Source: Batillaria attramentaria
Lineage: Eukaryota > Mollusca > Gastropoda > Batillariidae
Direction of reading: 5' to 3'
Assembly (NCBI GenBank): GCA_018292915.2
Contig: JACVVK020000017.1
Span: forward strand, 2,502,501-2,566,500
DNA: 64,000 bases
Position 1 is the first letter of the stretch. Each line of letters opens with the position of its first letter. A model generated the notes under the pieces. That model saw only the letters and a list, made by a program, of their open reading frames with translations, was not told where the DNA came from and did no database searches. Positions 47,775 through 58,489 of this stretch are shown piece after piece. The translations under genes and the position numbers were made by a program.

Positions 47775-47780
47775 ACTTAC
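47775..47780 (-). other. Splice donor of NOL4-like exon 1
   Basis: The complement reads GCG|GTAAGT. All six intronic bases match the consensus donor, and the cut keeps codon phase 0. Without splicing the frame would add only six residues before a stop. A decayed dispersed repeat (family H) ends about 40 bp inside the intron. Confidence 0.8.
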
Positions 47781-48089
47781 CGCGTTTCTTGACGGGACGA
47801 AAAGAACCCTCCGCGATCCACCCCGGCTGGACTCCAATGGACCGAGACGGAATCCCTTTGCTTTCACCCAAAACCGAAACTTGGAGTTTTCCGCCGAAGA
47901 TTGCTCCTCCCCGTTGAGTGTTCGGACGATGCGGTCGTATTTTTTCCGGGTCACAGTCTTCGTTTTGCCGCTGTCTCCGTAGTTTTTCAGTGCCCACGTC
48001 TGGAAAGCTCCGAACATTTCCTCTTTTTGCGAGTCGAGGATTGAACCTGAACCACTCGGGGACTCCGTCAGCGGTTTGAGAAGTGCCAT
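47781..48089 (-). CDS. NOL4: NOL4 / NOL4-like homologue, first coding exon (partial gene)
   Basis: This exon encodes the first 103 residues of a nucleolar protein 4 family member, a nuclear/nucleolar protein conserved in animals whose molecular role is poorly defined. Seen in the sequence: residues 38-51 read GDSGKTKTVTRKKY, residues 70-83 read KFRFWVKAKGFRLG, and residues 95-99 read VLFVP. These blocks occur in the same order and spacing as in the N-terminus of vertebrate NOL4. The ATG at 48089 lies in the context AACCATGG, which is strong (A at -3, G at +4). A second in-frame ATG at residue 25 is nearer the vertebrate start but has weaker context. The reading frame ends at codon 103 (complement of 47781-47783), followed directly by GTAAGT, a good phase-0 splice donor. 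About 24 residues rich in Ser and Gly precede the conserved block. The downstream exons, including the region that continues the NOL4 domain, were not found in this window, so the gene continues leftwards beyond it. I am confident of the family; paralogue assignment (NOL4 or NOL4L) is not possible from one exon. Confidence 0.88.
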
Positions 48090-49060
48090 GGTTATCGGTA
48101 CTGTATGTTTGTGGGAGGGCGAAATCTGGTCGCGAGTTCCGATGACAAGTGTGAAGTAATTTAGGAAAAGCTGCTCGTTTGAGGTTGGTGGTTTCGCGTG
48201 CTGGTTGTCCCGGGATCTTGAGCTTGGCGTGGGCCGTCGGGGTGGGACAAGCGATATGTCCAGTACCGGTGCTTCTTCTCAACACACTGTTGCCATTTTG
48301 TCCTCTCCTGGCACTGAATATCTCACAACCTTGCCGATAAACAAAGGCACTCTAGCGTCACGGACACACGAGGAACACGCTATGTTCACACACACAATAA
48401 TTAAACACTCCCCCACACACACACACTCTGCACTACGGACGAGTTTCTACGCAACGAGTGTTACGCTTCTCTGTGAGTCGTCAGCCTCCTTCTCACTCAC
48501 CTAGAGTAGTAATAAACAGCATCCATTATCGGAAACTTCAGCTCCGCCGTCGAGCCGACTCTGGGACACATTCTCTATCTCTCTCTCCCTCTCCGTATAA
48601 ACAATAGCTGTACAGTCCCGAAGCAACAAGTTGTAGATCATGCGAAAGTTATACCGGCAGTCCTGAGTCAGGCCTGGGTTGACGGGCTGTTCGATTTTAC
48701 TCTCACTCACCCACAGCACCCCGTGACTGACTGAGACTGTACTGGGGCTCACTCTCCTGTCTGCGACGCACGACACACAGCGAAGGAGGAAAGTCTCTTG
48801 TAGAGGAGAGAGGAGGCAAAGTTCCCAGGACAGTAGCTGGAGTCTGGCTGGCGACTTTCCTACTAGTGGGCCTCTCTCTCTCTCTCTAGACGCTGCCACC
48901 ACTGCGCGGGGACCGCGGGAAAAACTCAGGCAAGCAGACGACCGATACAGCGACAGCGGCAGCCGAGCGACGGAGGAGTAGCCCCACCAAGTGAAGGCAC
49001 AACAGCTAACTGCCCCACTGGAGGAGTGAAGACGGTGCCACGTGCGAGAGAAGGGACGGC
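48090..49060 (-). promoter_or_regulatory. Probable 5' UTR and promoter region of the NOL4-like gene
   Basis: This stretch lies immediately upstream of the exon-1 ATG on the minus strand. It is about 1 kb with no SINE, LINE tail or long microsatellite, which is unusual in this window; only a short (CT)n run at 48876-48888 and a few CA-rich spots are present. The part nearest 48900-49060 is GC-rich. No TATA box or initiator could be placed convincingly. The position relative to the start codon, not a motif, is the reason for the call. Confidence 0.4.
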
Positions 49061-49975
49061 GTCAAAAGCTAACAGTGATGAAACACTTCTCAGTAGATTC
49101 TGACTCCAGTCCAGAACACCTTTCTTGTTTTTGTGAATTCCAACGTGCCCATACACCGTTTCTGTCCACAGCTAAACGAAAACAAACCACCACCACCAAC
49201 AACAAAAAACCCTCTCGTTCTTCTTTCACAGTTCTTGCTTTAGTCCAGTACACCTTTGTTGTCACTATTAATTCCAGAAACACGCATACACAGTTTTTGT
49301 TCACTGTTGCGATACTACCACTACCACCACCAAACAACAACAACAACAAATCTACCGTTCCTGTCCTCTTTCACAAAGGACGTTCTGCTCTACTTTAATA
49401 AACCTTATTCACTCAGGTGCTTTTACCAAATTTCTCTCGTACTAATATCTTTGTTCTGGTTCCGTTCTAGTTCCTGCGACGGAGTAAAAAGAACCGTCTC
49501 AGTTGTAATTATCTGCCACAAAGATCGATAAGGAGTCTCCGTTGGCCAATTTTCCACCTGTCTATGAAAGGATATTCTGTCTCTGCGGGCCTACGATGCC
49601 TGGAGGATGCTGGGATGTCCTATGTCTCAAGGCCCGGACATCAGATTCTGAAGCAGACGAGATGGACAGTCGGTCTCTTGGTGAAAGTAGTAAAAGATCA
49701 CGTGGTTCTCTTTAACCTTGATTACTTTTTTGCGGCGACAGCGACTTCAGTTATTGTTTCTCGTTGAAAAAATAGGCAGGAGATGCGGACAGAGTTTTAA
49801 GCTCGTCGTGTTCTTTCGAATACTTGCGATGAACTGATGTTAAGTAGTCCCATTATAAGAAGAAATTTTCACCTGAGATAAAAAGTTAAACGCTTTCACG
49901 TGTCTTTTGACTGTTCCTTCAGTAGTGATTTGATCCGTACATCGTGTCCTGGGATTTTCCTACAACAATACAGAC
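49060..49975. other. No recognised gene; imperfect repeat of a CCAGTACACCT block
   Basis: TCCAGTCCAGAACACCTTTC with GAATTCCAACGTGCCCATAC (49107-49155) and TAGTCCAGTACACCTTTG with AATTCCAGAAACACGCATAC (49239-49290) suggest two diverged copies of a unit of about 130 bp, each followed by a CAACAACAA run. Confidence 0.5.
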
Positions 49976-50175
49976 ACAACAGCCCGCGAAAAGAAACTGT
50001 CCTGATCAGTAATGCAGATGACCTACCGACAGATTAAACAGTCATTGAAACAGTCCGCGAAAGAAAGCTGTCCTGAGCAGTAGCATAGAAAGCCCACCAT
50101 TAAAAGGTTCGCAAACAGTTAGGAATACAGTCTGTGAAATAAAGCCGTCTCGAGCTATAACGTAAACGGCCTGAG
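49976..50175. repeat. Diverged tandem repeat, about 75-bp unit
   Basis: ACAGCCCGCGAAAAGAAACTGT, given here as ACAGCCCGCGAAAAG, then ACAGTCCGCGAAAGAAAGCT at 50050 and ACAGTCTGTGAAATAAAGCC near 50129. Each has a CTG-GAGCAGTA-like continuation. Confidence 0.65.
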
Positions 50176-50979
50176 TTATATTTAAGCCTTAGTCACCGTG
50201 ATACTAAATGGACATCACAATATGTCCTTTGTGTTCGGCCTTGCAGACACAGCCTGCCCACAACGGTAGAAACGTTAGAGCGGTTAGCACCTGTCCTTGG
50301 CATTCGACGGGAGGTCCAGGCTTGTGGTCAGCTGCTAATCGTCCCGGTGACCGAAGGGAGGAAATGATCAGACGAGGTGGTGAACGTTGTCGATAGGCAG
50401 CGTCACGCCATCCGTAACTCCCAGCTGCGGTTCACTAGTTCAATCGGCCTGCAACACAGAGAAAGGATGGGGAAACTCATGTGTAACGTTGCGTGTGATC
50501 TGGCTGACACACAAGAGACACGCAAGTTTGCCCTTGTCCCGGTTGCATAAATCTGGTACTGAATTGACAAAGATGGGAAAATGTGTTGATGAAGACACTG
50601 ATATATCTACTTGTCTTTGACCTTGTTCCATCTGTACTGTATCTGATCTGTTATGCCGGGACAGTATTAACTTTTTACATTTTTTAACGACGATCTGTCC
50701 GCGTCGCTTTTTGGATACTTGAAACGATAATCATGTAGCGCGTCCGACTGGCTAATTCCATTTTATGTGTCATTTCAATCTCATTTCAAGCTCCAAACCT
50801 TTTCAAGTCCAGAAATTGGAAACTCATTTCAAGTGTCCTTAGTGGAACAAGGATAGGAGGGCCATGAAGAAGAAAAGTTCTGCCAGATGGAAGAACAATT
50901 CCGTGTAACGCTAAGCAAAATATTTGTGGTAAAATTTGACCAGTCAGCAAACGGCGATATCAGCCAGAGCTGTTATTAA

Positions 50980-51354
50980 ACCAACAACACGCATAGGTCA
51001 CTCTTCTTCGACAGCGACACCGACCGCCCGTCAACCGACAACATCACCAGCGTGGCCGTCAACAACAGACAGACCAGTGCCGTGCACACCTATTACCGGA
51101 GCGGCGGCCCCACCATCGGATGCCCGCCCCCAATTAGCAGCCAGTCTGATTGCATGGCTTGCCGGCCCGCCGGGCGTTGCACGTGCGGTCCGGACAATGC
51201 GCGCCGGGCCCCGGGAACCAATCAGGGCAGTACAGCAGCAGCTGCCGTCCCAAGCAGGGATGGTTGGCACGCCAGCTTAGTGATCAGCTCAGCTATCGAC
51301 CTCTGGCAACTACACCATCGGCTGCACCACAGCAGCGGCGGCCACAGACTGTGA
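50980..51354 (+). other. GC-rich open frame with coding-like codon use, unrecognised
   Basis: One frame stays open from just after the stop at 50977-50979 to the stop ending at 51354. In its first 150 bases nearly every codon ends in C or G (from 51001: CTC TTC TTC GAC AGC GAC), a three-base periodicity typical of exons. The segment is GC-rich with many CpGs, whereas its neighbours are not. The translation around residues 7-50 is rich in Asp, Ser, Thr and Asn, followed by a Cys-rich stretch (CMACRPAGRCTCG). An AG at 50995-50996 could be an acceptor but lacks a pyrimidine tract; a GTAAGA at 51366 could be a donor, but in another frame. It may be an exon, a retroposed gene fragment, or a CpG-rich upstream element of the minus-strand gene about 3 kb away. 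Confidence 0.25.
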
Positions 51355-51474
51355 CTCTAGCACTGGTAAGAGTATAGAAGCCTGCTATGTACCAGTGTGG
51401 GCGGGCGAGAGGGATCGCAGAACTGGAGGCTAGGGGGGGGGGGACACAGTGTATATCTTCTGCTAAGGTCCTGT

Positions 51475-52120
51475 ACTGAACGGTACGGTGGGAGTCGGAA
51501 GGGGGGAGGTGGGGGGGTATAAAACTGTATTTGGCGTGTCTATCAGAACTCCGGCTGGGGACAAGGTCTAGAACTTTCTGCCCACGGCCTAGAACGGTGT
51601 GTGTGTGGGAGTGGGAGGAGGGAGAGGGAGAGATATTGAACTGTATTGGATCTGCCTATCACACGTGACTGGAATATCATTATTATGGCATCCGGTTATG
51701 AGGCGGTCGGCCCGGCTGGCTGGGCTTGTCCGTGTCTGGGACCCTCCCCCCAGTCCATCGGCCTGTGACGGCTTAGAACGGGGGAGGGGGGGGGGAGATA
51801 TAAAACTGTATTGGGCTTGCCTATCTCACGTGACTGGAATATCATTATTATGGCGTCCGGTTGTTGGGCGGTCGGCCGGAGTCGGCTGGCTAGGCTGGGC
51901 ATGTCCGTGTCTGGGACCCTCCCCCCAGATCATCGACCTGTGGCGGCGTGGAAGAAGGGAGAGGAAGGAGGTGGGGGGAGGAGGTAGGACTGTATTGGAC
52001 CTGCGTGACAGAAATATCATTATGGCGTTCGGTTATGGGGCGATAGGAGTTGGTTGGCTGGGCATGTCCGTGTGTGGGACCCTCCCCTCAGACCATCGAC
52101 CTGTGACGGCTTGGTGAAGG
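51475..52120. repeat. Tandem repeat, about 170-190 bp unit, three copies plus a partial
   Basis: Units carry AACTGTATTGG, ACGTGACTGGAATATCATTA, TGTCCGTGTCTGGGACCCTC, CCCCAGATCATCGACCTGTG and a G-rich spacer. A 172-codon open frame running through it merely translates the repeat. Confidence 0.85.
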
Positions 52121-52559
52121 CTGGGGGCTCGCTGTAGCCAATGCATAGCGAGGCACGGCACGTATGATTTATTTAGAGAGTTCTTGGGCACCTGTTCCGA
52201 GCTTTCGTAAAGAAACTTAGTGAGAATTCTGAAAGCAGAACCTCTTGTCGACTTTAGTGGCGGGCTCAGTCAGATGATTCGATCACAAAGAAACTGATGC
52301 AGTCTGTAGCCACAGGTGAAATGTCCAGTATCGAAACTATCGTACAAAGCAGACAATACATGTAGCTCGCGCACCATACCCTGTCACCAACAACACTCAG
52401 TGTATGTCGTCATACGAAACTTTCGACCATCGTGTGACTTCCGGTTTTGTTTGCACTTCCTGTTTGTGCGTTTTGGCGGACTTGGGAGGTGCACTGACGG
52501 CAAACTGATTTCCTGGCTCTGAAAACCCCATAAAGCTTTGTAGGACAAGCTGAACGATC

Positions 52560-54010
52560 TGTTTTTCAATATTTATGGTACTTTCTTCACATTTTTTTTT
52601 TCATGCAAAAGTCCGATTTCTGAATCGCGAACTGTGGGACAAGTTTCAGCAGTACATACCTGAGCTGCATTGTCAGATCCACAAACTTGCTGATAAGTAT
52701 GAGTTACCTGTTTCTCGACTTTCAGTTGATATTACCGATACAGCCAGATCGGCCAGTTTTAACGGATTTGCTGACTTTAACCTGGCATTTAACTGACATG
52801 TTGAGTTTGACTGACATGTTGAGTTTGACTGACATGTTGAGTTTGACTGACAGGTTGACTTTTAACTGACTATTAACAAAACATGTTGACTTTTAGCTTA
52901 CTTTTAACTGATTTTACCTGACATGATGACCTGTAACGTTTTACTGACATGTTGACTTTTTACTGACATGTTGGCTTTTTACTGACACGTTGACTTTTAA
53001 CTAACTTTTAACTGACTATTAACTAACATGTTGACTTTTAACTAACTTGAGACTGGCTTGCTGACTTACTAAACCAACAACGACAGGATGTTGCTACCAA
53101 GCCCGAATCAGCGATCTTACCTGCGCACGATCGCAAATCAACGTAGGCGCTACCTAACTACACTGTTTGGTTGATTCCCGAGACACTACTAGTCAGTCAG
53201 TTTACCTTTTAACTGACTTGATGACTTACTTGCTGACTCAACGGTGACAGAACCCCGTCACCTGACCCGAATCCATGACTTTTAACTGAATTTTCCAGTC
53301 TGCGCACGAGTGTCGAGAAACCCTGAGTGTGGCAGACACGAGACAAAATCTCTCGTTGAGCACTGCCGCCCAGGACTCCTGTCTAGAGAGCTTTAGCGGG
53401 ATGTGCCTGAGATTAACCGTCAGATCCATCAGCTTACCAGCGTATGGATTACCTGTTATGTAGACTTTCAGTTCACTATATCACTCAAATATTGGTCGGC
53501 CAGTTTTAACTGAGTTATTAGCTAAACGACGGCAGGACCTCCGCACCTGGCGTGGATCGGTGACATTCACCTGCGCGCGATTTCTAGCCAACTTATGTGG
53601 ACTTCGGGTTGACTCAAGCGACACTGATCGGCCAGTTCACTTTTGTTAACCGACTAACTGATTTTTTTTTTTTTTTTTGACTGACTAGCAGACTTAACTG
53701 CTGACACGACAATGACGGGACATCTTTCACCTGGCCCAAGTCCATGCACGTCCTTACCTGTACACACCGGTCTGCTGCGCGATCAACTGACTTGCTGACT
53801 TTTAACCGACCTGCTGACTTTTAACTGACTCGCTGGCTTACTTACTCAACAACGACAGGACCTTTTTACCTGGCCCACGTCCACGAAGCTCACCTGTGTG
53901 TATGTACCGGTCCGCGCGCAATTGTCAAGACACCCTGAAAGTAGCAGACGAGAGAGAAAGTCTCTCCCAGCAAGCACTGCCGCCCAGGACTACTGTCAGC
54001 AAACTGCCAG
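52560..54010. repeat. Higher-order repeat with TTGACTTTTAACTGAC filler
   Basis: Short units (TGACTGACATGTTGAGTTT, about 18 bp, at 52795-52860; TTGACTTTTAACTGAC variants to 53060) alternate with long diverged blocks. The block CACTGCCGCCCAGGACT recurs at 53361 and 53977, about 616 bp apart, with matching CACCCTGAAAGTAGCAGACG-type lead-ins. Another block, ending TCGGCCAGTTTTAAC, recurs at 52748 and 53497. GACGGGACAT/GACAGGACC-type phrases recur at least five times. Confidence 0.8.
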
Positions 54011-54804
54011 CCCGCTTCCTATGGTCACACCGGTGTGTCTGACTTGCAAACGGCCAATGCCGGCCGACCACGATGACGTTTGAAAGCGACAGACTAGGCC
54101 TGTAGGAAAGAGAGAGAGAGAGGGGCCGGGCCGTTTTGCTACGACTACAGCTTTGCTTTGCCGGCCTAGCCTGTGCCTGTCTGTCACGAACCGTGCGACA
54201 GAAAAACACGGCGCGTGCTCGCGGGGCCTAGGCACGTGGACACCGTCAGTGGTCGCGGCGGACCAACCGGTGCAAGAAACCGGCCGTGCACGGCATTTCT
54301 GTCCCGCCTGCAAGTTGTTGTAGTGTTGTGGTGCTCCGTGGTCTTTTGAGGCAGTTCTTGGACGCGCGGCTGGCGTGGAAGAGATGGGGCTGAGGAGGCT
54401 AGAAGAAGGAGGGTGATGGGAATGAGGAGAGGGGGTAGTGTAGGTGGGGTGGGGTGGGGTGGGGAGTCGGAGGGGGGACGGTTGAGGATACATTAGGTGA
54501 GAAGAATAACGGGATGCTGATGAAGCCAAGAAGGTAACTGCGCTGTTCTTTGGGAGGAAACAGGACAAGGTGTGGGTGGATGGATGGTGTGGGTGAGAGA
54601 GGGTGGGTTGGTTGCTTGGAGGTACCAGAACCGACTGAGAGATGCACAAAACAGAAAAAAACCAAGGTGTTCACAAATGTGGCATCGAAGAGCGCATGCG
54701 CAAGACCGGACCGGCACGCGTCATTCCAGCCGCCTAGGTGTGAGACTGAATAGCGCCTTGCTTGCCTGTTTCCCTTCCTGTGACAACTCGGCATGCTTGC
54801 ATAA

Positions 54805-55170
54805 CATGTCCATCACAGTTAAGGATAAATCAAATGCGGACGAACCGTTGGTCTGTCTAAATTGAATAGTGTTCGGCTGGACTGCTCATTTAGGGAGGTT
54901 GTCCTTTTCCCGATAACCTGCCACTTGCCGCCGTCTCCGTCTCTTGTGGTGGGGGGAGCCGGGGTGGTCGAATGGTAGAGCGTTGGACTTCTGATGCTCG
55001 GGTCGTGAGTTCGATCCCGGCTGGGGCCAAATATTTGTCCTGGCTTTTTCATCGTTGCCCCGTCTTTGATATCACCCTATGTGGTGGAAAAGGACGTTAA
55101 ACCCCCAAACACCCACCCACCCACCCTCTCTTGTGGTGGGGACGTTGAACTCCAGCTAACCAACCAAAGC
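54805..55170 (+). mobile_element. SINE-like family C copy, split by a family A insertion
   Basis: The left part is 54805-54954 (CAGTTAAGGATAAATCAAAT, AGTGTTCGGCTGGACTG, GCCGTCTCCGTCTCTTGTGG). The right part is 55127-55170 (GGGGACGTTGAACTCCAGCT). Confidence 0.65.
54955..55126 (+). mobile_element. SINE family A, full length, nested in a family C element
   Basis: Complete copy with perfect 15-bp duplications TCTCTTGTGGTGGGG at 54940-54954 and 55127-55141. The interrupted host sequence continues as GACGTTGAACTCCAGC, matching the 3' part of the family C copy at 12.2 kb. Confidence 0.9.
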
Positions 55171-55257
55171 CTTAGAAGGTAAAACACGAAGTGTAACCCG
55201 TCAGTAATAAACACAACAGTATAACTGCTTATTGCTAGGTAATTGTTCTTTGAGGAT

Positions 55258-55556
55258 GAGTGAGCGGTGGTCTAATAGGTAGCGCGTCGAATTTAGCCGC
55301 TGCGCTACTGAACGGTCGTCACCAATGTCACGGCGATGAAGCGTGAGTTCGAGCCCAGGTCGAGCTTGTGATATGTGATACCGGTTTTTCCTGGCTACCG
55401 GGCTGCTCATCGGGGGTTTCTCTCCGGGTTATCCGGCTTTCCTCCCCCAGCAAAATTGTTTTTTAAAAAAAAGGATAGGTGGCGCTGCACCGCGGCGACG
55501 CGCTTGCCTCGGGGGGAAGCAGCCCGAATTTCCCGAAAGGGATAATAAAGTAGTAT
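55258..55556 (+). mobile_element. SINE family B, full length
   Basis: Same order of parts as the 8.4-kb copy: head GAGCGGTGGTCTAATAGGTA, central block GGGTTTCTCTCCGGGTTATC, linker shortened to an A run, GC-rich block, and GGGATAATAAAG at the end. Confidence 0.83.
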
Positions 55557-55565
55557 TTTAAAAAA

Positions 55566-55662
55566 ATTAACGTCCTTTGTCCACCACGTAAAGGGTGTCT
55601 CCGATATCAAAGACGTTGCAATGAGGAAGTGAAAGGCACTTGTTTGGCTCCCAGTCACGACT
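55566..55662 (-). mobile_element. SINE family A, diverged 5'-truncated copy
   Basis: TTAACGTCCTTTGTCCACCA through GATATCAAAGACGTTGCA. It begins within 10 bp of the 3' end of the family B copy, tail to tail. Confidence 0.7.
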
Positions 55663-55664
55663 CC

Positions 55665-56925
55665 CCTTATTCTGTATTTACACCGCTTATTTATCATTAG
55701 TGTTCACTCACATTGTGTGATTATTATTGTTGTTTTACCGTGTTCCAATCACAGACTCGTTTTTGATAATTTCGCGCATGCGCGTGCCGGCCTTGACCAG
55801 TTTGAAAATCCCGGCCGTAAGCCGGTGTTCAACTGAAAAAAACCAAACCCATTACTCGTGAGGTTTCTGTTGACAGCTGACTGAGAACGTAACATTCATT
55901 CCCCTCCCACCACTCCCGGTACAGGCCTCAAAATATGGGGCGCCAAATATTGTGCACCCTGTCAGTGTTAGTGCGATACACATATACACTGTGACGCCAA
56001 GTGTTTTTTTTCACACGTGAACTGACAACAGTACACAAACACTTGCCATAAAAAATAACCGATCGTGAGGTATGCGTTGATGTATAACTGAGAGTGTATG
56101 TACCCCCCACTCCCCCCCCCCCCCCGAACGCCTCCATTTCTCTAGAAGGGGTTGCTTCAGACATGGTATTCAAAGTGTTTGCCATCTTTTCTTTGATTTA
56201 AACATGGTTTTATTCCGTTGGCCAGTTTACACAAAACAGTTGTATTCAGGCGGTGGCAAAAGGCCAGGTGCCTAGCCTCCGCCTGTGAACATACACAAGG
56301 TAGTACGGCGAATACAGCATAGTAATAACAATGAAGACAGGAGAGGGAGGGAGAGGGGAAGAGGCAGAGTAAGAAGAAGGGAAAGTGAGAAGAAGAGAGA
56401 GGGAGGGGAAAGGAAGGGCGGGGGAGGGGGAATTGGTTCGGTTGGCACAGTTGACACACTGCCCGCGGCACAGTAAGTGCTGAAACTACTGTCCTAATAA
56501 TTATATGGTAAAGCGCTAGCTTTTTATTATAAAGTCATATTGTACATATTGGATGATTGTGGGGTTTTCTTCACTAGTTAAGTTTTCATCACCATGTAGT
56601 AGGATATCTATTATTCTGTGTTTGTATGGAATATTACAGAGAGTTGTCGAGCGGATGTCTGTGTAGTGTGGGCAGTGTAGTAAGTAGTGTTGTGAGCTTT
56701 CCATATCATTGCCGCATGTGCCCTCTTTTCTTTACAGCGTCTGTGTTCGTGACCCCGCTGCCGCTCTGGAAGGTCTAACAGGCTGTTTGCCAGATAGCAG
56801 GATATTTCATGTGGCCATTGCGACTGTTTTCGTCACTTTGTGGCTTCTGACACTAGAGAAATACGGCTTTCTTTGAGCCGGCCTACGACCAATTCCTGAA
56901 CAGACCGGGACACGACAAAACCTCT
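55665..56925. other. No recognised feature
   Basis: Contains poly(C) near 56107-56125 and a purine-rich G/A stretch at 56333-56430. The short frames here lack any family signature. Confidence 0.5.
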
Positions 56926-56929
56926 AAAA

Positions 56930-57270
56930 ATAGTCACCAATCAGCGCCGTCTAGCTGGTCCTCAGTCCGCAACCAAATAACGTCGTCTGCTCAGTACGCG
57001 CTACACTTCTAGAACAACTTACACGCCGGACAGAGTCACCACAATCGTCTCAGATGCTATAATCAAATCAAATCAAATCAAATCAAATCAAATCAAATCA
57101 TCTTTAATGTCCAGTCCTTTTAAAACCAGAAAATTTTCTTTTGGTGCCCGCTCTGCACAATATAAGTTAGGTTAAGAATAGCACATAAAAGTATACACTA
57201 GGATAATTCCGATACTAAATTAAATTAGGCTAAATAATAATAATGATTAGTCCATTTAAAGACCAGACTA

Positions 57271-57367
<97 letters not shown>

Positions 57368-57535
57368 CACAGTATACGGAACATACCATACAAGTGACAT
57401 AAAAAGCAATCAATCTTCCATACAGCACGATACTGTGCTCCAAGTGATTGATTCTGATGCACAGAGTCAGCGCGTTCGATGGAAAGTTTGCCACACGCTT
57501 CTTGTACGCCTGTCACAACGTATTGAGACTTTCAG
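56930..57535 (+). repeat. Dispersed repeat G, copy 1, split by a LINE 3' end
   Basis: Left part to about 57060 (CGTCTGCTCAGTACGCGC; CCGGACAGAGTCACCACAAT) and right part from about 57425 (CTGATGCACAGAGTCAGCGC; GTATTGAGACTTTCAGC). It matches copy 2 at 58.5 kb on both sides of the insertion. Confidence 0.72.
57061..57424 (-). mobile_element. LINE 3' end on the minus strand with (GATTT)n tail
   Basis: On the minus strand it ends GGACATTAAAGATGATTTGA followed by eight pentamers (57061-57101 on the plus strand). The body contains (AC)n and (GCAC)n at 57272-57369. It interrupts repeat G. Confidence 0.6.
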
Positions 57536-57830
57536 CCGATGGCTGTGATGACGGAGAAGGCGTAGTCTTACTACGTAACTCAGCTTGGTATGATGGCGTG
57601 TCAGTGCCGGCTGATGGTAAGGTGAAGGGAAGGTGTCGGCGGGTGGACAGAATCGCGTTATGTAAACGGATGCCACCAGCGCATTGTGTGCGCGGGGTAT
57701 TAACCCACACTTTTATCACGCTTTGTCTAGTTTGCGTCGATAACTTTACACCTATGACGTAGTTCTCAGTAACACAAACAGGAAGCACGTTATACATATT
57801 CATTTTCGTCAACAGGTGCCTGTTTTCAGG

Positions 57831-58002
57831 GGGAGCAGGGATAGCCGAATGGTAGAGCGTTGGACTCTCAATGCTCGGGTCGTAAGTTCGAATCCCGGCT
57901 GGGGCCAAATATTTGTGCAGGCCGTTTTTCTCGTTGCCCCGTCTTTGATATCACCCACACGTGGTGGAAAAGGACGTTAAACACCTAAAAACCCACCCAC
58001 CC
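57831..58002 (+). mobile_element. SINE family A, full length
   Basis: Complete copy bounded by perfect 13-bp duplications GCCTGTTTTCAGG at 57818-57830 and 58003-58015. Confidence 0.9.
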
Positions 58003-58324
58003 GCCTGTTTTCAGGCCTCTGCTCTGCAGGCTCGGGTCGTTTGTTCGAATCCCGACGTTATTACCTATTTATAGCATTCCATGAACTTTCAATTCTCTAT
58101 GTTCATATTGAGTTGGGAGGGGAAAATACTGCTTCTTACAACGCCCAAAGCCTGTTTGCCAAACAAACAGATGTTTCTTTTTGTCATTTCGACCACTTTG
58201 GTGACTGTGTGTGTGTGCACGGTGTGTGTGCGTGTGTGGGTGCGGGCGTGCGTGTGTGTTCGCGTGCTACTGTTGTAATATTACATATTTAACTATTGCG
58301 GCATGTTACATTGTACGTGTGGTT

Positions 58325-58412
58325 GTTGTCTGTTTTTACGCCGCAACTAAATTGCCTCCTCTTGAGGACAAGAAAGAATTGTTGAATTGAACTGAATTGA
58401 ATTGAATTTGCG
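58325..58412 (+). mobile_element. LINE 3' end with (GAATT)n tail
   Basis: GCCTCCTCTTGAGGACAAGA, then ATTGTTGAATTGAACTGAAT and (TTGAA)n. Confidence 0.55.
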
Positions 58413-58489
58413 GTTTTCTAGTTGTAGAGAAATATAACTTTCATTGACCTAACGCTTCCATACCTGTACTGCACGTCGATTCAACCAAG

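Noticed and set aside
47734..48285. 183-codon minus-strand frame covering the NOL4-like exon
   Set aside because: It overlaps the NOL4 frame in another phase, has no family similarity and ignores the splice donor.
51599..52117. 172-codon plus-strand gene
   Set aside because: It follows the tandem repeat unit by unit and shows no domain; kept as a finding, not a gene.
54399..54794. Pro/Ser/His-rich minus-strand frames
   Set aside because: They arise from G-rich, low-complexity DNA on the plus strand without splice signals or family similarity.
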